This document shows, in pieces, positions 46,747-56,933 of a DNA stretch of 64,000 bases (positions within the stretch are counted from its first letter, which is position 1; each line of letters starts with the position of its first letter). This stretch comes from Lachnoanaerobaculum orale. GTDB lineage: Bacteria; Bacillota; Clostridia; Lachnospirales; Lachnospiraceae. A program made the translations under genes and the position numbers. The notes beneath the pieces were generated by a model. That model saw nothing but the letters and a program-made list of their open reading frames with translations. It was not told where the DNA came from and made no database searches. Where the stretch lies: contig NZ_RRCM01000003.1 in the NCBI RefSeq assembly GCF_003862485.1, positions 79,448-143,447 on the forward strand. Direction: 5' to 3'.

Positions 46747-46825
46747 GTTGATTTTGCCTGTCAAGTCTGAATTTTTATAATAAGTACAAAACGGCAAAGT
46801 GCATAAAAATTGTGTTTAAAAATAC

Positions 46826-46969
46826 TTATCCACATTATCCACATTTTTATCCACAAAAAAGGTGAGTTATTGGCTGCCTACGAAGCTTATAAATAGGCTG
46901 TTTGTGGGTTATAAACGAAGTTATCCACATTTTATCCCCATATTGGGTAGCTTTGACTTGGTGGATAAA
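46826..46969. other. DnaA-box cluster
   Basis: Four perfect TTATCCACA boxes at 46826-46834, 46835-46843, 46847-46855 and 46921-46929, plus TTATCCCCA at 46932-46940 and a reverse box with one mismatch at 46960-46968. An A/T-rich stretch follows (46970-47120). This resembles an origin or a DnaA-titration site. No dnaA or dnaN gene is in the window. Confidence 0.75.
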
Positions 46970-47100
46970 TAATAGAGTTTATGAGATAAAATATATAAAA
47001 GTGCAATTTTTTCATCAAAAATACAATTGGCTAACAACTTAACTAAAATCACAAAAATTCTAAAAAATAATGAAATTGACAGTACAATTATAAAATTAAA

Positions 47101-47129
47101 TTGAATTTATAGTAAAAAAGTGCTATACT
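47101..47129 (+). promoter_or_regulatory. hpf promoter
   Basis: TTGAAT at 47101-47106 and TATACT at 47124-47129 with a 17-base spacer, 34 bases before the hpf start. Confidence 0.75.
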
Positions 47130-47162
47130 ATAGCTAAATAAAAAGAAAAGGAGCTTATACAT

Positions 47163-47699
47163 ATGCGTTATACAATTACTGGAAGAAATATCGAAATAAC
47201 TGATGGTTTGAAGAAGGCGGTAGAGGAGAAGCTTCATAAATTAGGAAAGTATTTTACAGAAGAGACGGAGGCGAAGATTACACTCAGTGTGCAAAAGGAG
47301 GCACATAAGATAGAAGTTACCATCCCGACCAAGCAGGGGCTTATCAGAGCCGAAGAGGTAAGCGGAGATATGTACGTAAGCATAGATAAGGTCGAGGATA
47401 TTATAGAGAGACAGATAAAGAAGTTCAAAAATAAGCTTGTAGATAAGAAGCAGTCAAGTGTATCTTTCTCAGATTTCTTTATGAGAGAAGATTATTCGGA
47501 TTCTGATGAAGAAGATGAGATAAAGATTGTAAAGACCAAGAGATTCAGTATCAAGCCTATGGACCCTGAGGAGGCGTGCTTACAGATGGAGCTTTTGGGA
47601 CATGATTTCTATGTATTCAGAAATGCCTTAATTGATGAGATTTGTGTGGTATATAAAAGAAAAGACGGCAAGTACGGTATCATAGAGCCGGAAGTATAA
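47163..47699 (+). CDS. hpf: Ribosome hibernation promoting factor, long form
   Basis: 178 residues. The N-terminal S30AE/YfiA domain (RYTITGRNIEITDGLKKAVEEKL, about 1-97) binds the 30S decoding site, and the C-terminal domain (about 120-178, RFSIKPMDPEEACLQMELLGHDF) dimerises ribosomes to 100S. Length and two-domain layout are those of the Gram-positive long HPF. AAAGGAG precedes the start; it stands alone with its own promoter and terminator. Confidence 0.96.
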   Translation: MRYTITGRNIEITDGLKKAVEEKLHKLGKYFTEETEAKITLSVQKEAHKIEVTIPTKQGLIRAEEVSGDMYVSIDKVEDIIERQIKKFKNKLVDKKQSSVSFSDFFMREDYSDSDEEDEIKIVKTKRFSIKPMDPEEACLQMELLGHDFYVFRNALIDEICVVYKRKDGKYGIIEPEV

Positions 47700-47710
47700 A
47701 ACACATTATC

Positions 47711-47736
47711 GGGAGTCTTCGGACTCCCTTTTTTAT
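47711..47736 (+). terminator. Terminator after hpf
   Basis: GGGAGTC, TTCG tetraloop, GACTCCC, then TTTTTTATTT: a textbook intrinsic terminator. Confidence 0.92.
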
Positions 47737-47875
47737 TTGAAAATAATATCAAAAAATTTGAATATATATTATAATAAGGTCAGGATTGTGAAAGCATAAA
47801 GTGTTTGGCAAGCCATTATTTTGAGGGTACTTTCTGTGATGTGAAAAGAGCGGCAGTTTGTTTTAAAGGAGGAAA

Positions 47876-50479
47876 ATGAAACATAGAGATATTATAGAAA
47901 AAATGACATTGGAAGAAAAATGTGCCTACCTCTCAGGTAAGAACGCCTGGGATACAAGGTCATTTACATCCATAGGAGTTGATGTACTTCACCACGCGGA
48001 CGGTCCTACCGGTGTAAGAAAGCAGGCCGGAAAGGGAGACCATTTGGGACTTAATGCAAGCGTACCTGCCACATGCTTTCCTACTGCCGCCACACTTGCA
48101 AACAGCTGGGATGAGAAGCTACTTGAAAAGGTCGGAGAGGGGCTTGGAGCGGAGGCTGCGGCTGAAGATGTGAATGTGCTTTTGGGTCCGGGAATCAATA
48201 TTAAGAGAAATCCGCTCTGTGGAAGAAACTTTGAGTACTATTCTGAAGACCCGTATTTAAGCGGAAAACTGGCAGCTGCAATGATCAGAGGTATTCAAAG
48301 CAACGGAATAGCTTCCTGTGTAAAACATTTTGCCGTGAACTCACAGGAGCTTAGAAGAATGGCGATGGATGCGGTGCTTGATGAGAGAACTTTAAGGGAA
48401 ATATATATCACCGCGTTTGAGATAGCAGTAAAAGAAGGACATCCGAAGTCTGTAATGACAAGCTACAATATGGTCAACGGGGTATATGCCAATGAGAACG
48501 AGCATCTTTTGATAGATATTCTAAGAAAGGATCTCGGATTTGACGGTATGGTTGTCACAGACTGGGGGGCTTCAAATGACCATGCGCTTGGTGTAAAAAA
48601 CGGTTCAAGTTTGGAGATGCCCGCTCCGGGACTTGACAGTGCAAGAGAACTCTTGGAAGCTATAAAAGTCGGCAAGATAAAGGAAAGCGATATAGATGCC
48701 AGAGTTGATGAGCTTATAGAGATAACTTTATCAACCAAGGATAAGAAAAAGCCGAAGGATAAGGCAAAGATGTTTGAGGACAATCACACACTTGCAAAAG
48801 AGGCTGCCAAAAAGAGTATTGTACTTTTAAAAAATGAGGACAGTATTTTGCCGCTAAACGGTAAGAAAAAGGTTGCCATAATAGGAGATTTTGCCTTCAA
48901 TCCGAGATATCAGGGCGCAGGTTCTTCAATGGTAAATGCCACTGTGGTGGAGGATGCAAAGAAGCTTTTTGAGAAGTTGAATATTGATTCAAAAAAGGTG
49001 CAAAAACTTGAAAACAAGATAGAATCAAGATTAGAGAAGGTTGAAGATAGGCTTGATAAACTTGATATGAATCCTACTTATGCAGGAGCAGGCATTACAA
49101 AAGTAAATCCTACCAAGGTGGATACTTTACAAAGAATTCTTGAAGAGTCGGATTTGGAAGTGATAGGAACGGCGAGAGGATATTCAAGGCTTGATAAGGA
49201 AGATGATGCCGTTATGACAGATGAGGCGATGACACTTGCAAGGAAGGCGGATATTGTGCTTTATTTTTTCGGACTGAATGAGGCAAGCGAGTCGGAGGGT
49301 CTTGACAGGACACATCTTCGTACCCCGAAAAATCAGATAGATTTGATGGAGCAGCTCTCAAATGAGAATCAAAATATAGTAGGTATTATAAGTGCAGGCT
49401 CATGCATTGAGATGCCTTGGGAAAAGCATTTAAAGGCTATACTGCACAGTTATCTTTTCGGACAGGCAGGTATGGGAGCGGTGTTTGAACTCCTTACAGG
49501 AAAATTGAGTCCAAGCGGAAAACTTTCTGAGACCATAGTAAAAAGATATGAGGATGAGCCGAATGTAAGATATTATCCTTCAAAGGAGAGAACTTCAGAG
49601 TACAGAGAGAGCATCTTTGTAGGGTACAGATATTTTACTACAAGGAATGTGGATGTACTTTATCCTTTCGGATATGGACTCTCCTACACGGAATTTAAGT
49701 ACAGTGATATAGAGGTGGACAATGAAAAGGTAAGCTTCTGTATTGAAAATATCGGAAAGACGGCAGGAGAGGAAGTAGCCCAGCTTTATATAGGTTTGAA
49801 AAAATCCAATATCTTCAGAGCAAAGTATGAATTAAAGGGATTTAAAAAGGTAGCATTGTCTCCCGGAGAGAAGAAAAAAGTCACCATAAGCTTTGACGAC
49901 AAGTCTTTCAGATTTTATAATGTGATGACAAATGCCTTTGAGGTGGAGAGCGGCGAGTATGATATATATATCGGCAGCAGCTGTGAGGATATCAGATTGC
50001 AGACCACACTTAAGGTAAACGGAAATGCAGAGGTTTTCCCGTACAATAAAAAAGAGCTTCCTTCATACTACAGCGGTGATATAAAAAGAGTAGACGATTC
50101 CGAGTATAAGGTTTTGCTCGGAAGGGATATACCGGACGGTCATTGGAGCGGTGAACTGGGTATAAATGACGCACTTTGCCAAATGTATTATGCAAAGAGT
50201 TTTATTGCAAGATTTGTATACAGAATACTTGATAAGAGATTGAAAAAATCATTGGAAGCAGGTGTGCCGGACCTTAATACTTTATTTCAGTTCAATATGC
50301 CTTTCAGGGCTATAGGAAAGATGAGCAACGGGCAGGTGAGCATGGAAATGGTGGATTCCATTGTGCTTTTGGTAAACGGACATTTCTTTAAAGGAATATT
50401 CGGAATAATATCGGGATATTTCAAAAACAAAAAGGCAAATAAAAAATACAAAAAAGAATTCTTACAAAGAGAAGATTGA
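47876..50479 (+). CDS. GH3 beta-glycosidase, cytosolic
   Basis: 867 residues, no signal peptide. Standard order: GH3 N-terminal barrel (nucleophile Asp229 in MVVTDWGAS; the NFEYYSEDPYLSGK and KHFAVNSQE motifs), C-terminal alpha/beta sandwich from about 310 (SIVLLKNEDSILPL), and a fibronectin III-like domain (YPFGYGLSYTEF near 600). A charged coiled-coil-like insertion (LENKIESRLEKVEDRLDKL, about 378-398) interrupts the sandwich domain and a C-terminal extension of about 120 residues follows. Acts on an imported beta-glucoside or beta-xyloside. AAAGGAGG precedes the start. Confidence 0.92.
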   Translation: MKHRDIIEKMTLEEKCAYLSGKNAWDTRSFTSIGVDVLHHADGPTGVRKQAGKGDHLGLNASVPATCFPTAATLANSWDEKLLEKVGEGLGAEAAAEDVNVLLGPGINIKRNPLCGRNFEYYSEDPYLSGKLAAAMIRGIQSNGIASCVKHFAVNSQELRRMAMDAVLDERTLREIYITAFEIAVKEGHPKSVMTSYNMVNGVYANENEHLLIDILRKDLGFDGMVVTDWGASNDHALGVKNGSSLEMPAPGLDSARELLEAIKVGKIKESDIDARVDELIEITLSTKDKKKPKDKAKMFEDNHTLAKEAAKKSIVLLKNEDSILPLNGKKKVAIIGDFAFNPRYQGAGSSMVNATVVEDAKKLFEKLNIDSKKVQKLENKIESRLEKVEDRLDKLDMNPTYAGAGITKVNPTKVDTLQRILEESDLEVIGTARGYSRLDKEDDAVMTDEAMTLARKADIVLYFFGLNEASESEGLDRTHLRTPKNQIDLMEQLSNENQNIVGIISAGSCIEMPWEKHLKAILHSYLFGQAGMGAVFELLTGKLSPSGKLSETIVKRYEDEPNVRYYPSKERTSEYRESIFVGYRYFTTRNVDVLYPFGYGLSYTEFKYSDIEVDNEKVSFCIENIGKTAGEEVAQLYIGLKKSNIFRAKYELKGFKKVALSPGEKKKVTISFDDKSFRFYNVMTNAFEVESGEYDIYIGSSCEDIRLQTTLKVNGNAEVFPYNKKELPSYYSGDIKRVDDSEYKVLLGRDIPDGHWSGELGINDALCQMYYAKSFIARFVYRILDKRLKKSLEAGVPDLNTLFQFNMPFRAIGKMSNGQVSMEMVDSIVLLVNGHFFKGIFGIISGYFKNKKANKKYKKEFLQRED

Positions 50480-50487
50480 GAAGGTTT

Positions 50488-50997
50488 ATGATGTTTTTAA
50501 AGGAATGGATAGACAGCCATCCGAACATATGGGAGTTTATAAAGTTTAATATACTCTCAAATGTGGCAACTATAGTGAACTTTATCGTGATGTGGATAGC
50601 CACATCCGCTTTTGCAGGTTTCGGGTGGCATCTTATCCCTTTTAAGTTTTTTATATTTAACTATGCGGACAATATTGAGCAAAATCTTGGAACGGCAGGT
50701 TTTTTAAGCTTCCTTATAGCCACCGCACTTGCGCAGACTGTAAACTTTTTTGTACAAAAGCAGTTTGTGTTTAAGTCAAATGCGGCTTTTAAGGATGCAA
50801 TACCCAAGTATATAATTCTTGCCATAGTTTTGGTTATAGTGTCCGCGGCACTGCCTGCATATTCACAGAAGTTTTTTAGGGATATAGGGGTGAGTGCAAA
50901 TCTTGTACCTACGCTGGCAAATGCGCTTAATATCATAGTACAGGTGGTTATCAGCTACCCTGCAATGAAATTTGTAGTGATGCCGGAGAAAAAATAA
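50488..50997 (+). CDS. GtrA-like membrane protein
   Basis: 169 residues from ATG 50488 behind GAGAAGG; the frame opens at a TTG at 50476 inside the previous gene. Four membrane segments (about 25-45, 70-95, 105-125, 135-160). The opening FIKFNILSNVATIVNFIVMW and the QTVNFFVQKQFVFKS motif are typical of GtrA, proteins thought to help move lipid-linked sugars across the membrane. Between two GH3 genes and probably cotranscribed with both. Confidence 0.8.
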   Translation: MMFLKEWIDSHPNIWEFIKFNILSNVATIVNFIVMWIATSAFAGFGWHLIPFKFFIFNYADNIEQNLGTAGFLSFLIATALAQTVNFFVQKQFVFKSNAAFKDAIPKYIILAIVLVIVSAALPAYSQKFFRDIGVSANLVPTLANALNIIVQVVISYPAMKFVVMPEKK

Positions 50998-51015
50998 ATA
51001 TATCGGAGGAATATT

Positions 51016-54012
51016 ATGTTAGCTATCAATATGGCGGATGTGGTAAGTGTGATAAAGTCGATTGCTCCACAGCTCATAGCTATAGTGACACTTTTGGTGT
51101 GTGCGCTTGTAGTTATGTTTATCACAAGGAACAGAGAACTTGCCTTTAAAAAGTTATCAAGGTCGGCTGCCTGGATTCTTTTTATGGTAGGTACGGTTAT
51201 CAGTGTCAATATAATGTTGAACGGTCCGCTAAAGACCATGATTACATTGGCAACGGGAAGAGGCGTTATAACTGATAAGTCACTTGATGAAGCAAAGACT
51301 TTGGGAGAGGACATAGCAGGAGAAGGAATTGTACTTTTAAAGAATGATTCGGCACTGCCGCTAAAGAAAGGTACAAAGCTCAATCTGTTCGGATGGTCAT
51401 CTACAAATCCGCTTTACGGCGGTACAGGTTCAGGCGGACTTAACGACTCATTCCCTACGGTTTCACTGATTGACGGTATCAAGAATGCCGGATTTGAGGT
51501 AAACGAGGACTTGGTAAAGTTCTATACGGATTTCAGAGCAAAGAGACCTACAGTAGGAATGTGGGGGCAGGACTGGACAATACCTGAGCCTTCAATCGAT
51601 CAGTACAAAGAGGCGAATGTTTTTGAAAATGCCAGAAAGTATTCGGATAAGGCTGTAGTGGTTATCGCAAGATCGGGCGGTGAGGGTGCAGACCTTCCAA
51701 AGAGCCTTGACCCGAATACTGAGGACAACTTTACGGACGGAGGTACATTCGGTTCAAAGGGACTTAGATACAGTGATCAAAAGGATGACCTTGATGCAAA
51801 CAAGAGCTACTTACAGCTTTCAAACAGAGAAGCTGCAATGCTTGATGCGGTAAATAAGACATTTAAGGACATTGTGGTTATTATCAATTCCGCAAATCCT
51901 ATGGAGCTTGGATTTGTAAATGATTATGAGAATATTTCAAGTGTGGTTTGGTGCCCGGGACCTGGACAGACAGGATTTAATGCACTTGGAAAGATCTTGG
52001 ACGGTGAGATAAATCCTTCAGGAAAGACAAGTGATATATTTGTATATGATTTGAAGAAGAGCCCAAGCTACAACAACTTCGGAGATTTTCAGTATACAAA
52101 TATGGATGAGTTTTCTACAGATGACAGAGGTACAAAGCATAAACCGAGCTTTGTAAACTATGCAGAGGGCATCTATGTAGGATACAAATTCTATGAGACC
52201 GCAGCCAAGGAAAACGCTATCAACTATGCAGGTTATGTGCAGTATCCTTTCGGTTACGGACTTTCATATACCAATTTCACAAAGGAGATGGGTGAGATTG
52301 TTGCAAATGACGGCAAGATAAGCATTGATGTACTTGTAACCAATACGGGAAATGTTGCCGGAAAAGATGTGGTGGAGATTTATTATAATCCGCCTTATAA
52401 AAACGGCGGAATAGAAAAGGCGAGTACAAATCTTGTCGGATTCGGAAAGACAAAGCTGTTAGGGCCGGGAGAAAGTGAGACTGTAAAAGTTACCTTCAAT
52501 TTGGAGGATATGGCATCATATGACGAGAAGGATAAAAAAGCGTATGTGCTTGAGACCGGAACATATGAGATAAGCCTTCAGGAGGATTCACATAATATCC
52601 TTGATACAAGAACATTCCCGATTGAAAAGGATATTGTATACAACGTGGATAACAAGAGAAGCAGCGACAAGGAAGTTGCAACAAACAAGCTTGACGATAT
52701 GAGAGGAAACTTCACCGTACTTTCAAGAAAGGACAAGTTTGCAAACCTTGAAGAAGCCACAAAGGCACCTACAGATTTTACATTACCTGAGGATAAAAAG
52801 GCCGCATTCTTAAATAACAGCAACTACGATGCTTCAAAGTTTGATGTGGAGTCGGATAAGATGCCTACAACAGGTGCAAACAATAAGCTTAAGCTAAAGG
52901 ACCTTCGCGGACTTGAATATGACGACCCTAAGTGGGATGCTCTGCTTGATGAGATGACCTTTAACGATATGTCAAAGCTTGTAGCGCTTGGAGGATATCA
53001 GACAGTAGCCATCGGCAGAATAGGAAAGGTACAGACAGTAGACTGTGACGGACCTTCATCTATCAACAACAACTTCACAAAGAAGGGTTCAATAGGTTTG
53101 CCTGCGACTATAATGCTTGCAAATACCTTCAATACCGAGCTTGCACATTCATTCGGTGACAGCATAGGAAAGATGGCAAATGAGATGCAGGTATCAGGTT
53201 GGTACGCACCTGCCATGAACACTCATAGAAGCGCTTTTGCAGGAAGAAATTTCGAGTACTACTCAGAGGATCCGATACTTTCGGGAAAGATTGCGGCAGA
53301 GGCTGTAAAGGGCGCTGCTGACAACGGAGTATATTCTTATATCAAGCATTTTGCATTAAATGATCAGGAGACCAACAGAACATACCAGCTTATGACATGG
53401 GCGGATGAGCAGACGGTAAGAGAAGTATATCTTCGTCCTTTTGAAATATGTGTAAAGGAAGGAAATGCCAAGGCTGTGATGGCGGCTTTCAACCACTACG
53501 GAACCACTCCTGCGTATGCATCCGACAATGTATTGAATAAAATTCTTCGCGATGAGTGGGGATTTAGAGGAATGGTTTTGACAGACTACTTCGGTGCCGG
53601 CGGATACGGATATCTGGATGCAAACAGAGCTACAAGAAACGGTACGGACTTCTGTCTTACAGCTATTGATGCAGGTTTCAACTATGTAAAGGATAAGAGC
53701 GCCACAGCAACACTCGTACTCAGAAAAGCGTCACATAATATACTTTATACTACGGTAAACAGCAGAGCATATGCACCTGAGAACTTAAACTTAGGGTTGA
53801 TGGGATGGCAGATTGCCACTATTATAGTAGATATTATTTGCGCAGCGGCTGTTGTACTTCTTCTTATGAAAACATGGAAAAACTTCAAGTTCAGAAAAGA
53901 GCTTGAAAGAAGAGAAGATATTGTAAGCCCTGTAGTGGAGGTTGCAAGCGGTGACGCCTCGGAGGCAAAATCAGATAAAATAGTGGAAGATAAAAATACA
54001 GAAAATGAATAA
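51016..54012 (+). CDS. Membrane-anchored GH3 glycosidase with permuted domain order
   Basis: 998 residues. Two N-terminal membrane segments (about 15-35 and 50-70) and one near the C-terminus (about 930-955). The domain order is reversed relative to 47876-50479: the alpha/beta sandwich comes first (GIVLLKNDSALPL near 100), then the fibronectin-like domain (YPFGYGLSYTNF near 415), and the barrel with the nucleophile Asp857 in MVLTDYFGAG last. Such C-N permuted GH3 enzymes are known in clostridia. Catalytic part probably outside the cell. Confidence 0.88.
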   Translation: MLAINMADVVSVIKSIAPQLIAIVTLLVCALVVMFITRNRELAFKKLSRSAAWILFMVGTVISVNIMLNGPLKTMITLATGRGVITDKSLDEAKTLGEDIAGEGIVLLKNDSALPLKKGTKLNLFGWSSTNPLYGGTGSGGLNDSFPTVSLIDGIKNAGFEVNEDLVKFYTDFRAKRPTVGMWGQDWTIPEPSIDQYKEANVFENARKYSDKAVVVIARSGGEGADLPKSLDPNTEDNFTDGGTFGSKGLRYSDQKDDLDANKSYLQLSNREAAMLDAVNKTFKDIVVIINSANPMELGFVNDYENISSVVWCPGPGQTGFNALGKILDGEINPSGKTSDIFVYDLKKSPSYNNFGDFQYTNMDEFSTDDRGTKHKPSFVNYAEGIYVGYKFYETAAKENAINYAGYVQYPFGYGLSYTNFTKEMGEIVANDGKISIDVLVTNTGNVAGKDVVEIYYNPPYKNGGIEKASTNLVGFGKTKLLGPGESETVKVTFNLEDMASYDEKDKKAYVLETGTYEISLQEDSHNILDTRTFPIEKDIVYNVDNKRSSDKEVATNKLDDMRGNFTVLSRKDKFANLEEATKAPTDFTLPEDKKAAFLNNSNYDASKFDVESDKMPTTGANNKLKLKDLRGLEYDDPKWDALLDEMTFNDMSKLVALGGYQTVAIGRIGKVQTVDCDGPSSINNNFTKKGSIGLPATIMLANTFNTELAHSFGDSIGKMANEMQVSGWYAPAMNTHRSAFAGRNFEYYSEDPILSGKIAAEAVKGAADNGVYSYIKHFALNDQETNRTYQLMTWADEQTVREVYLRPFEICVKEGNAKAVMAAFNHYGTTPAYASDNVLNKILRDEWGFRGMVLTDYFGAGGYGYLDANRATRNGTDFCLTAIDAGFNYVKDKSATATLVLRKASHNILYTTVNSRAYAPENLNLGLMGWQIATIIVDIICAAAVVLLLMKTWKNFKFRKELERREDIVSPVVEVASGDASEAKSDKIVEDKNTENE

Positions 54013-55363
54013 AGATTGTTTAGCATATAAATTAAAAGAATATGTAAGCTCCGGTATATTGCCTATGCATATGCCGGGGCATAAAAGAAAAGTGCCGAAA
54101 GCAATAGAAGAGATGATGACGGACATTTATAAGATGGATTTGACGGAAGTGGAAGGCACCGACAATTTGCATGATGCTACAGGCATCATAAGAGACTCTA
54201 TGGAGTTTGGAAAGCATGTATACAAAAGTAATAAAACATACTACTTAATAAACGGCTCAAGCTGTGGTATACTTTCAAGTATAAGGGCTTGTGCTTGCAC
54301 AGGAAATTATAAAAATGAAAAGTCATATATAGTGGTTGCGCCCAATGCACATTTTAGTGTATACAACGCTATTGAACTGCTTGATTTGACACCTATATAT
54401 TTAGATGTTTATTATAATGAACTTGATATCGCAGAAAGCTGTGATATCAAGGCATTAAAAAATATCTTAAGAGTTAATATAGAAAAAAATATAGTGGCTG
54501 CAGTGATAACTTCACCGACTTATGAGGGGGTTGTATCCGATATAGAAAAGATTGCAAAACTTCTACATGATGAAGATATACCTCTTATAGTGGATGAAGC
54601 ACATGGCGGTCACCTTAATTATATAAATAATATTGATTACGGCAAAAGTAAAAATAAATTTTGTGTGTCTGCACTTGATTTGGGTGCAGATATTGTGGTG
54701 CAAAGTCTTCACAAGACATTGCCGGCACTTACACAGACCGCACTCTGTCATATAAACTCCGAAATCGTAAGTGAAAAATATTTGGAAGAGTCGCTGCACA
54801 TATTTGAGACCAGTTCACCTTCATATATACTTATGGCAAGTATTGACGCCTGTATAAGGTATATGGCAAACAGCGATGAAGAAATCAAAGTTTATCTGAA
54901 TAATTTATTTGAATTCAGATGCGCTGTAAAAAAATTAAAACATATAAGTTTGTGGGAAGATAAGAATAAACTCGGATATGATTTTACCAAGCTTGTAATC
55001 TGTTGCGATATATTTGACGGAGTCACACTGGCGCAGATACTCAGAGATTCTTACAATATTGAGACGGAGATGAGCAAGCTTGATTATGTTTTGGCTTACA
55101 GTACAGTTTGTGACGGTAAGGATGATTTTGACAAACTTTATAATGCTTTAAAAGATATTGACAATAACTTCTTATATATGGAAAAAAAGCCTTTGGCAGG
55201 TCTTGATAAAAAGTATCTGGGAACGGTTGCCAAGGAAAATATTTACATATATCCTCCCGGAGTTCCGGTATTAAAAAAGGGAGATATAATGGAGAAAAGA
55301 CATTTTGATGTCTTGGATGAATATATTAAAAAAGGGAAAAAAGTCTACGGATTAGACTTATAA
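54005..55363 (+). CDS. Orn/Lys/Arg decarboxylase-family PLP enzyme
   Basis: 452 residues, the short form of the family without the wing domain. PLP-binding Lys237 in VQSLHKTLPALTQ; start motif GILPMHMPGHKRK; DEAHGGHL near 200. Related short enzymes include YaaO/SpeA of Bacillus, so arginine or lysine decarboxylation is possible. It overlaps the GH3 stop by 8 bases and heads a housekeeping run that also contains holB and ricT, an order seen in other Firmicutes. Confidence 0.88.
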   Translation: MNKDCLAYKLKEYVSSGILPMHMPGHKRKVPKAIEEMMTDIYKMDLTEVEGTDNLHDATGIIRDSMEFGKHVYKSNKTYYLINGSSCGILSSIRACACTGNYKNEKSYIVVAPNAHFSVYNAIELLDLTPIYLDVYYNELDIAESCDIKALKNILRVNIEKNIVAAVITSPTYEGVVSDIEKIAKLLHDEDIPLIVDEAHGGHLNYINNIDYGKSKNKFCVSALDLGADIVVQSLHKTLPALTQTALCHINSEIVSEKYLEESLHIFETSSPSYILMASIDACIRYMANSDEEIKVYLNNLFEFRCAVKKLKHISLWEDKNKLGYDFTKLVICCDIFDGVTLAQILRDSYNIETEMSKLDYVLAYSTVCDGKDDFDKLYNALKDIDNNFLYMEKKPLAGLDKKYLGTVAKENIYIYPPGVPVLKKGDIMEKRHFDVLDEYIKKGKKVYGLDL

Positions 55364-55369
55364 GATACA

Positions 55370-55951
55370 ATGGGAAAAATTTATTATGTTATGGGCAAGA
55401 GTGCTTCAGGTAAAGATACTATCTTTAACAGGCTTCACGATGAATGTCCCAGGACAAAAAAGATTATAACATATACTACCAGACCCAAAAGGAGTGAGGA
55501 TGTAGAAGGTGTAAGCTACCACTTTGTAGACGAGTCTGTTATAGAAGATTACAGAAGGCAGGGTAAGCTTATAGAGATGAGAACATACAATACCGTTCAG
55601 GGAAGGTGGACTTATGCCACCATTGACGACGGTTCGGTGCATCTTGAGAGTAAGAACTATCTTATAATAGGGACGCTTGAGTCTTATAAAAAGATACGAG
55701 AGTATTTCGGTGCTGAAAATGTTGTGCCTATCTATATAGAACTTGGTGACGGTATCAGGCTTCAAAGGGCTGTGAACAGAGAGATGATGGAGGAAAAACC
55801 CAACTATGCCGAGCTTTGCAGGAGATATTTGGCTGACAGTGAAGATTTCTCCGATGCAAGGCTTGAGGCTGCAGGTATTACCAAGAGATATTTGAATGAA
55901 GATTTGAATAAATGTATCTTGGAAATAAAAAAAGATATGGGAATCATATAA
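55370..55951 (+). CDS. Guanylate kinase-like protein
   Basis: 193 residues. P-loop GKSASGKDTIFNRL near residue 10 and the GMP-binding-like TYTTRPKRSEDVEGVSYHFV. The segment after residue 60 diverges from classic Gmk (ERRGKLIEMRTYNTVQGRW-like), so it may be a specialised paralogue rather than the essential Gmk. It lies between the decarboxylase and holB, 6 and 1 bases away. Confidence 0.8.
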   Translation: MGKIYYVMGKSASGKDTIFNRLHDECPRTKKIITYTTRPKRSEDVEGVSYHFVDESVIEDYRRQGKLIEMRTYNTVQGRWTYATIDDGSVHLESKNYLIIGTLESYKKIREYFGAENVVPIYIELGDGIRLQRAVNREMMEEKPNYAELCRRYLADSEDFSDARLEAAGITKRYLNEDLNKCILEIKKDMGII

Positions 55952-55952
55952 G

Positions 55953-56927
55953 ATGAGCGAATTTATTCTTGGAAACGAGAAGGTGAGAAATCATCTGAAA
56001 GAATCAATAATAAAAAATACGGTTTCACATGCGTATATCCTGGCAGGAGATAAAGGGATAGGTAAAGAAAAAATCGCAAGAGAGTTTGCCATGAGACTTA
56101 TATGTGAAAATAATCATATCGGATGCGGACAGTGTCCGTCCTGCAGGCAGTTTCTGGCAAATGCGTATCCTGATTTTTTTTATATGGATGCGGAGGGCAA
56201 GGAGAGTATAGGAATAGACAGAATCAGAGAGAGTGTTGTATCCGATGTGGCCATAAGACCTTACCACGGCAAATATAAAATATATGTTATAGATGAAGCG
56301 GATAAGATGACTGTCGGGGCACAGAATGCACTTTTAAAGACTATAGAGGAGCCGCCGGAGTATGTTGTTATCTTGCTTTTGGTAAGAAATATGAGTCTGC
56401 TGCTTGAGACTATAAGGAGCAGGTGTTTAAAGCTTTTATTAAGTCCTGTAAGTAATGACAGGATTAAAGGCTGGCTTTGTGAAAGCGGCGTAAGTGATGA
56501 AATTGCCGGTGTGCTTGCGTCGTACTCAAACGGGGCCCCGGGGGTTGCAAAAGCTATGGCGGAGTCGGAGGACTTTGCCTCAATATATGAGAAAAATGTA
56601 GAGTTTTTAAAGAACATTTGTGAAGTAGGTATAAATGAGATACTTAACTTTATTGAGGAGCTGAAGAAAAGAACCGGCGGCTTTAAAGATTTTATAAATT
56701 TTCTCAGGCTTTGGTATAGAGATATCTGTATCATAAAGCTTACAAAGAAGAAGGAAAATCTTATATTTATAAGAGAAGAAAGCATTATTTTTAGGCTTTC
56801 AAGGGAATATACACTGCAAAAGATAAATAGTATAATAGACTTGATAGATGAGACGGAGATTAGACTGAATTCCAATGTAAGTGGGGACACGGTTATGGAA
56901 TTGCTTTTTATCGGACTTAGAAAATAG
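55953..56927 (+). CDS. holB: DNA polymerase III delta' subunit
   Basis: 324 residues. AAA+ clamp-loader fold: degenerate P-loop AGDKGIGKEKIAREF near 30, a four-cysteine zinc module (CGQCPSCRQF and nearby Cys), VIDEADKMTVGAQNALLKTIEEPP near 115 and the SRC motif TIRSRCLKL near 155. Loads the sliding clamp with DnaX and HolA. One base after the kinase gene. Confidence 0.92.
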   Translation: MSEFILGNEKVRNHLKESIIKNTVSHAYILAGDKGIGKEKIAREFAMRLICENNHIGCGQCPSCRQFLANAYPDFFYMDAEGKESIGIDRIRESVVSDVAIRPYHGKYKIYVIDEADKMTVGAQNALLKTIEEPPEYVVILLLVRNMSLLLETIRSRCLKLLLSPVSNDRIKGWLCESGVSDEIAGVLASYSNGAPGVAKAMAESEDFASIYEKNVEFLKNICEVGINEILNFIEELKKRTGGFKDFINFLRLWYRDICIIKLTKKKENLIFIREESIIFRLSREYTLQKINSIIDLIDETEIRLNSNVSGDTVMELLFIGLRK

Positions 56928-56933
56928 GAGAAT

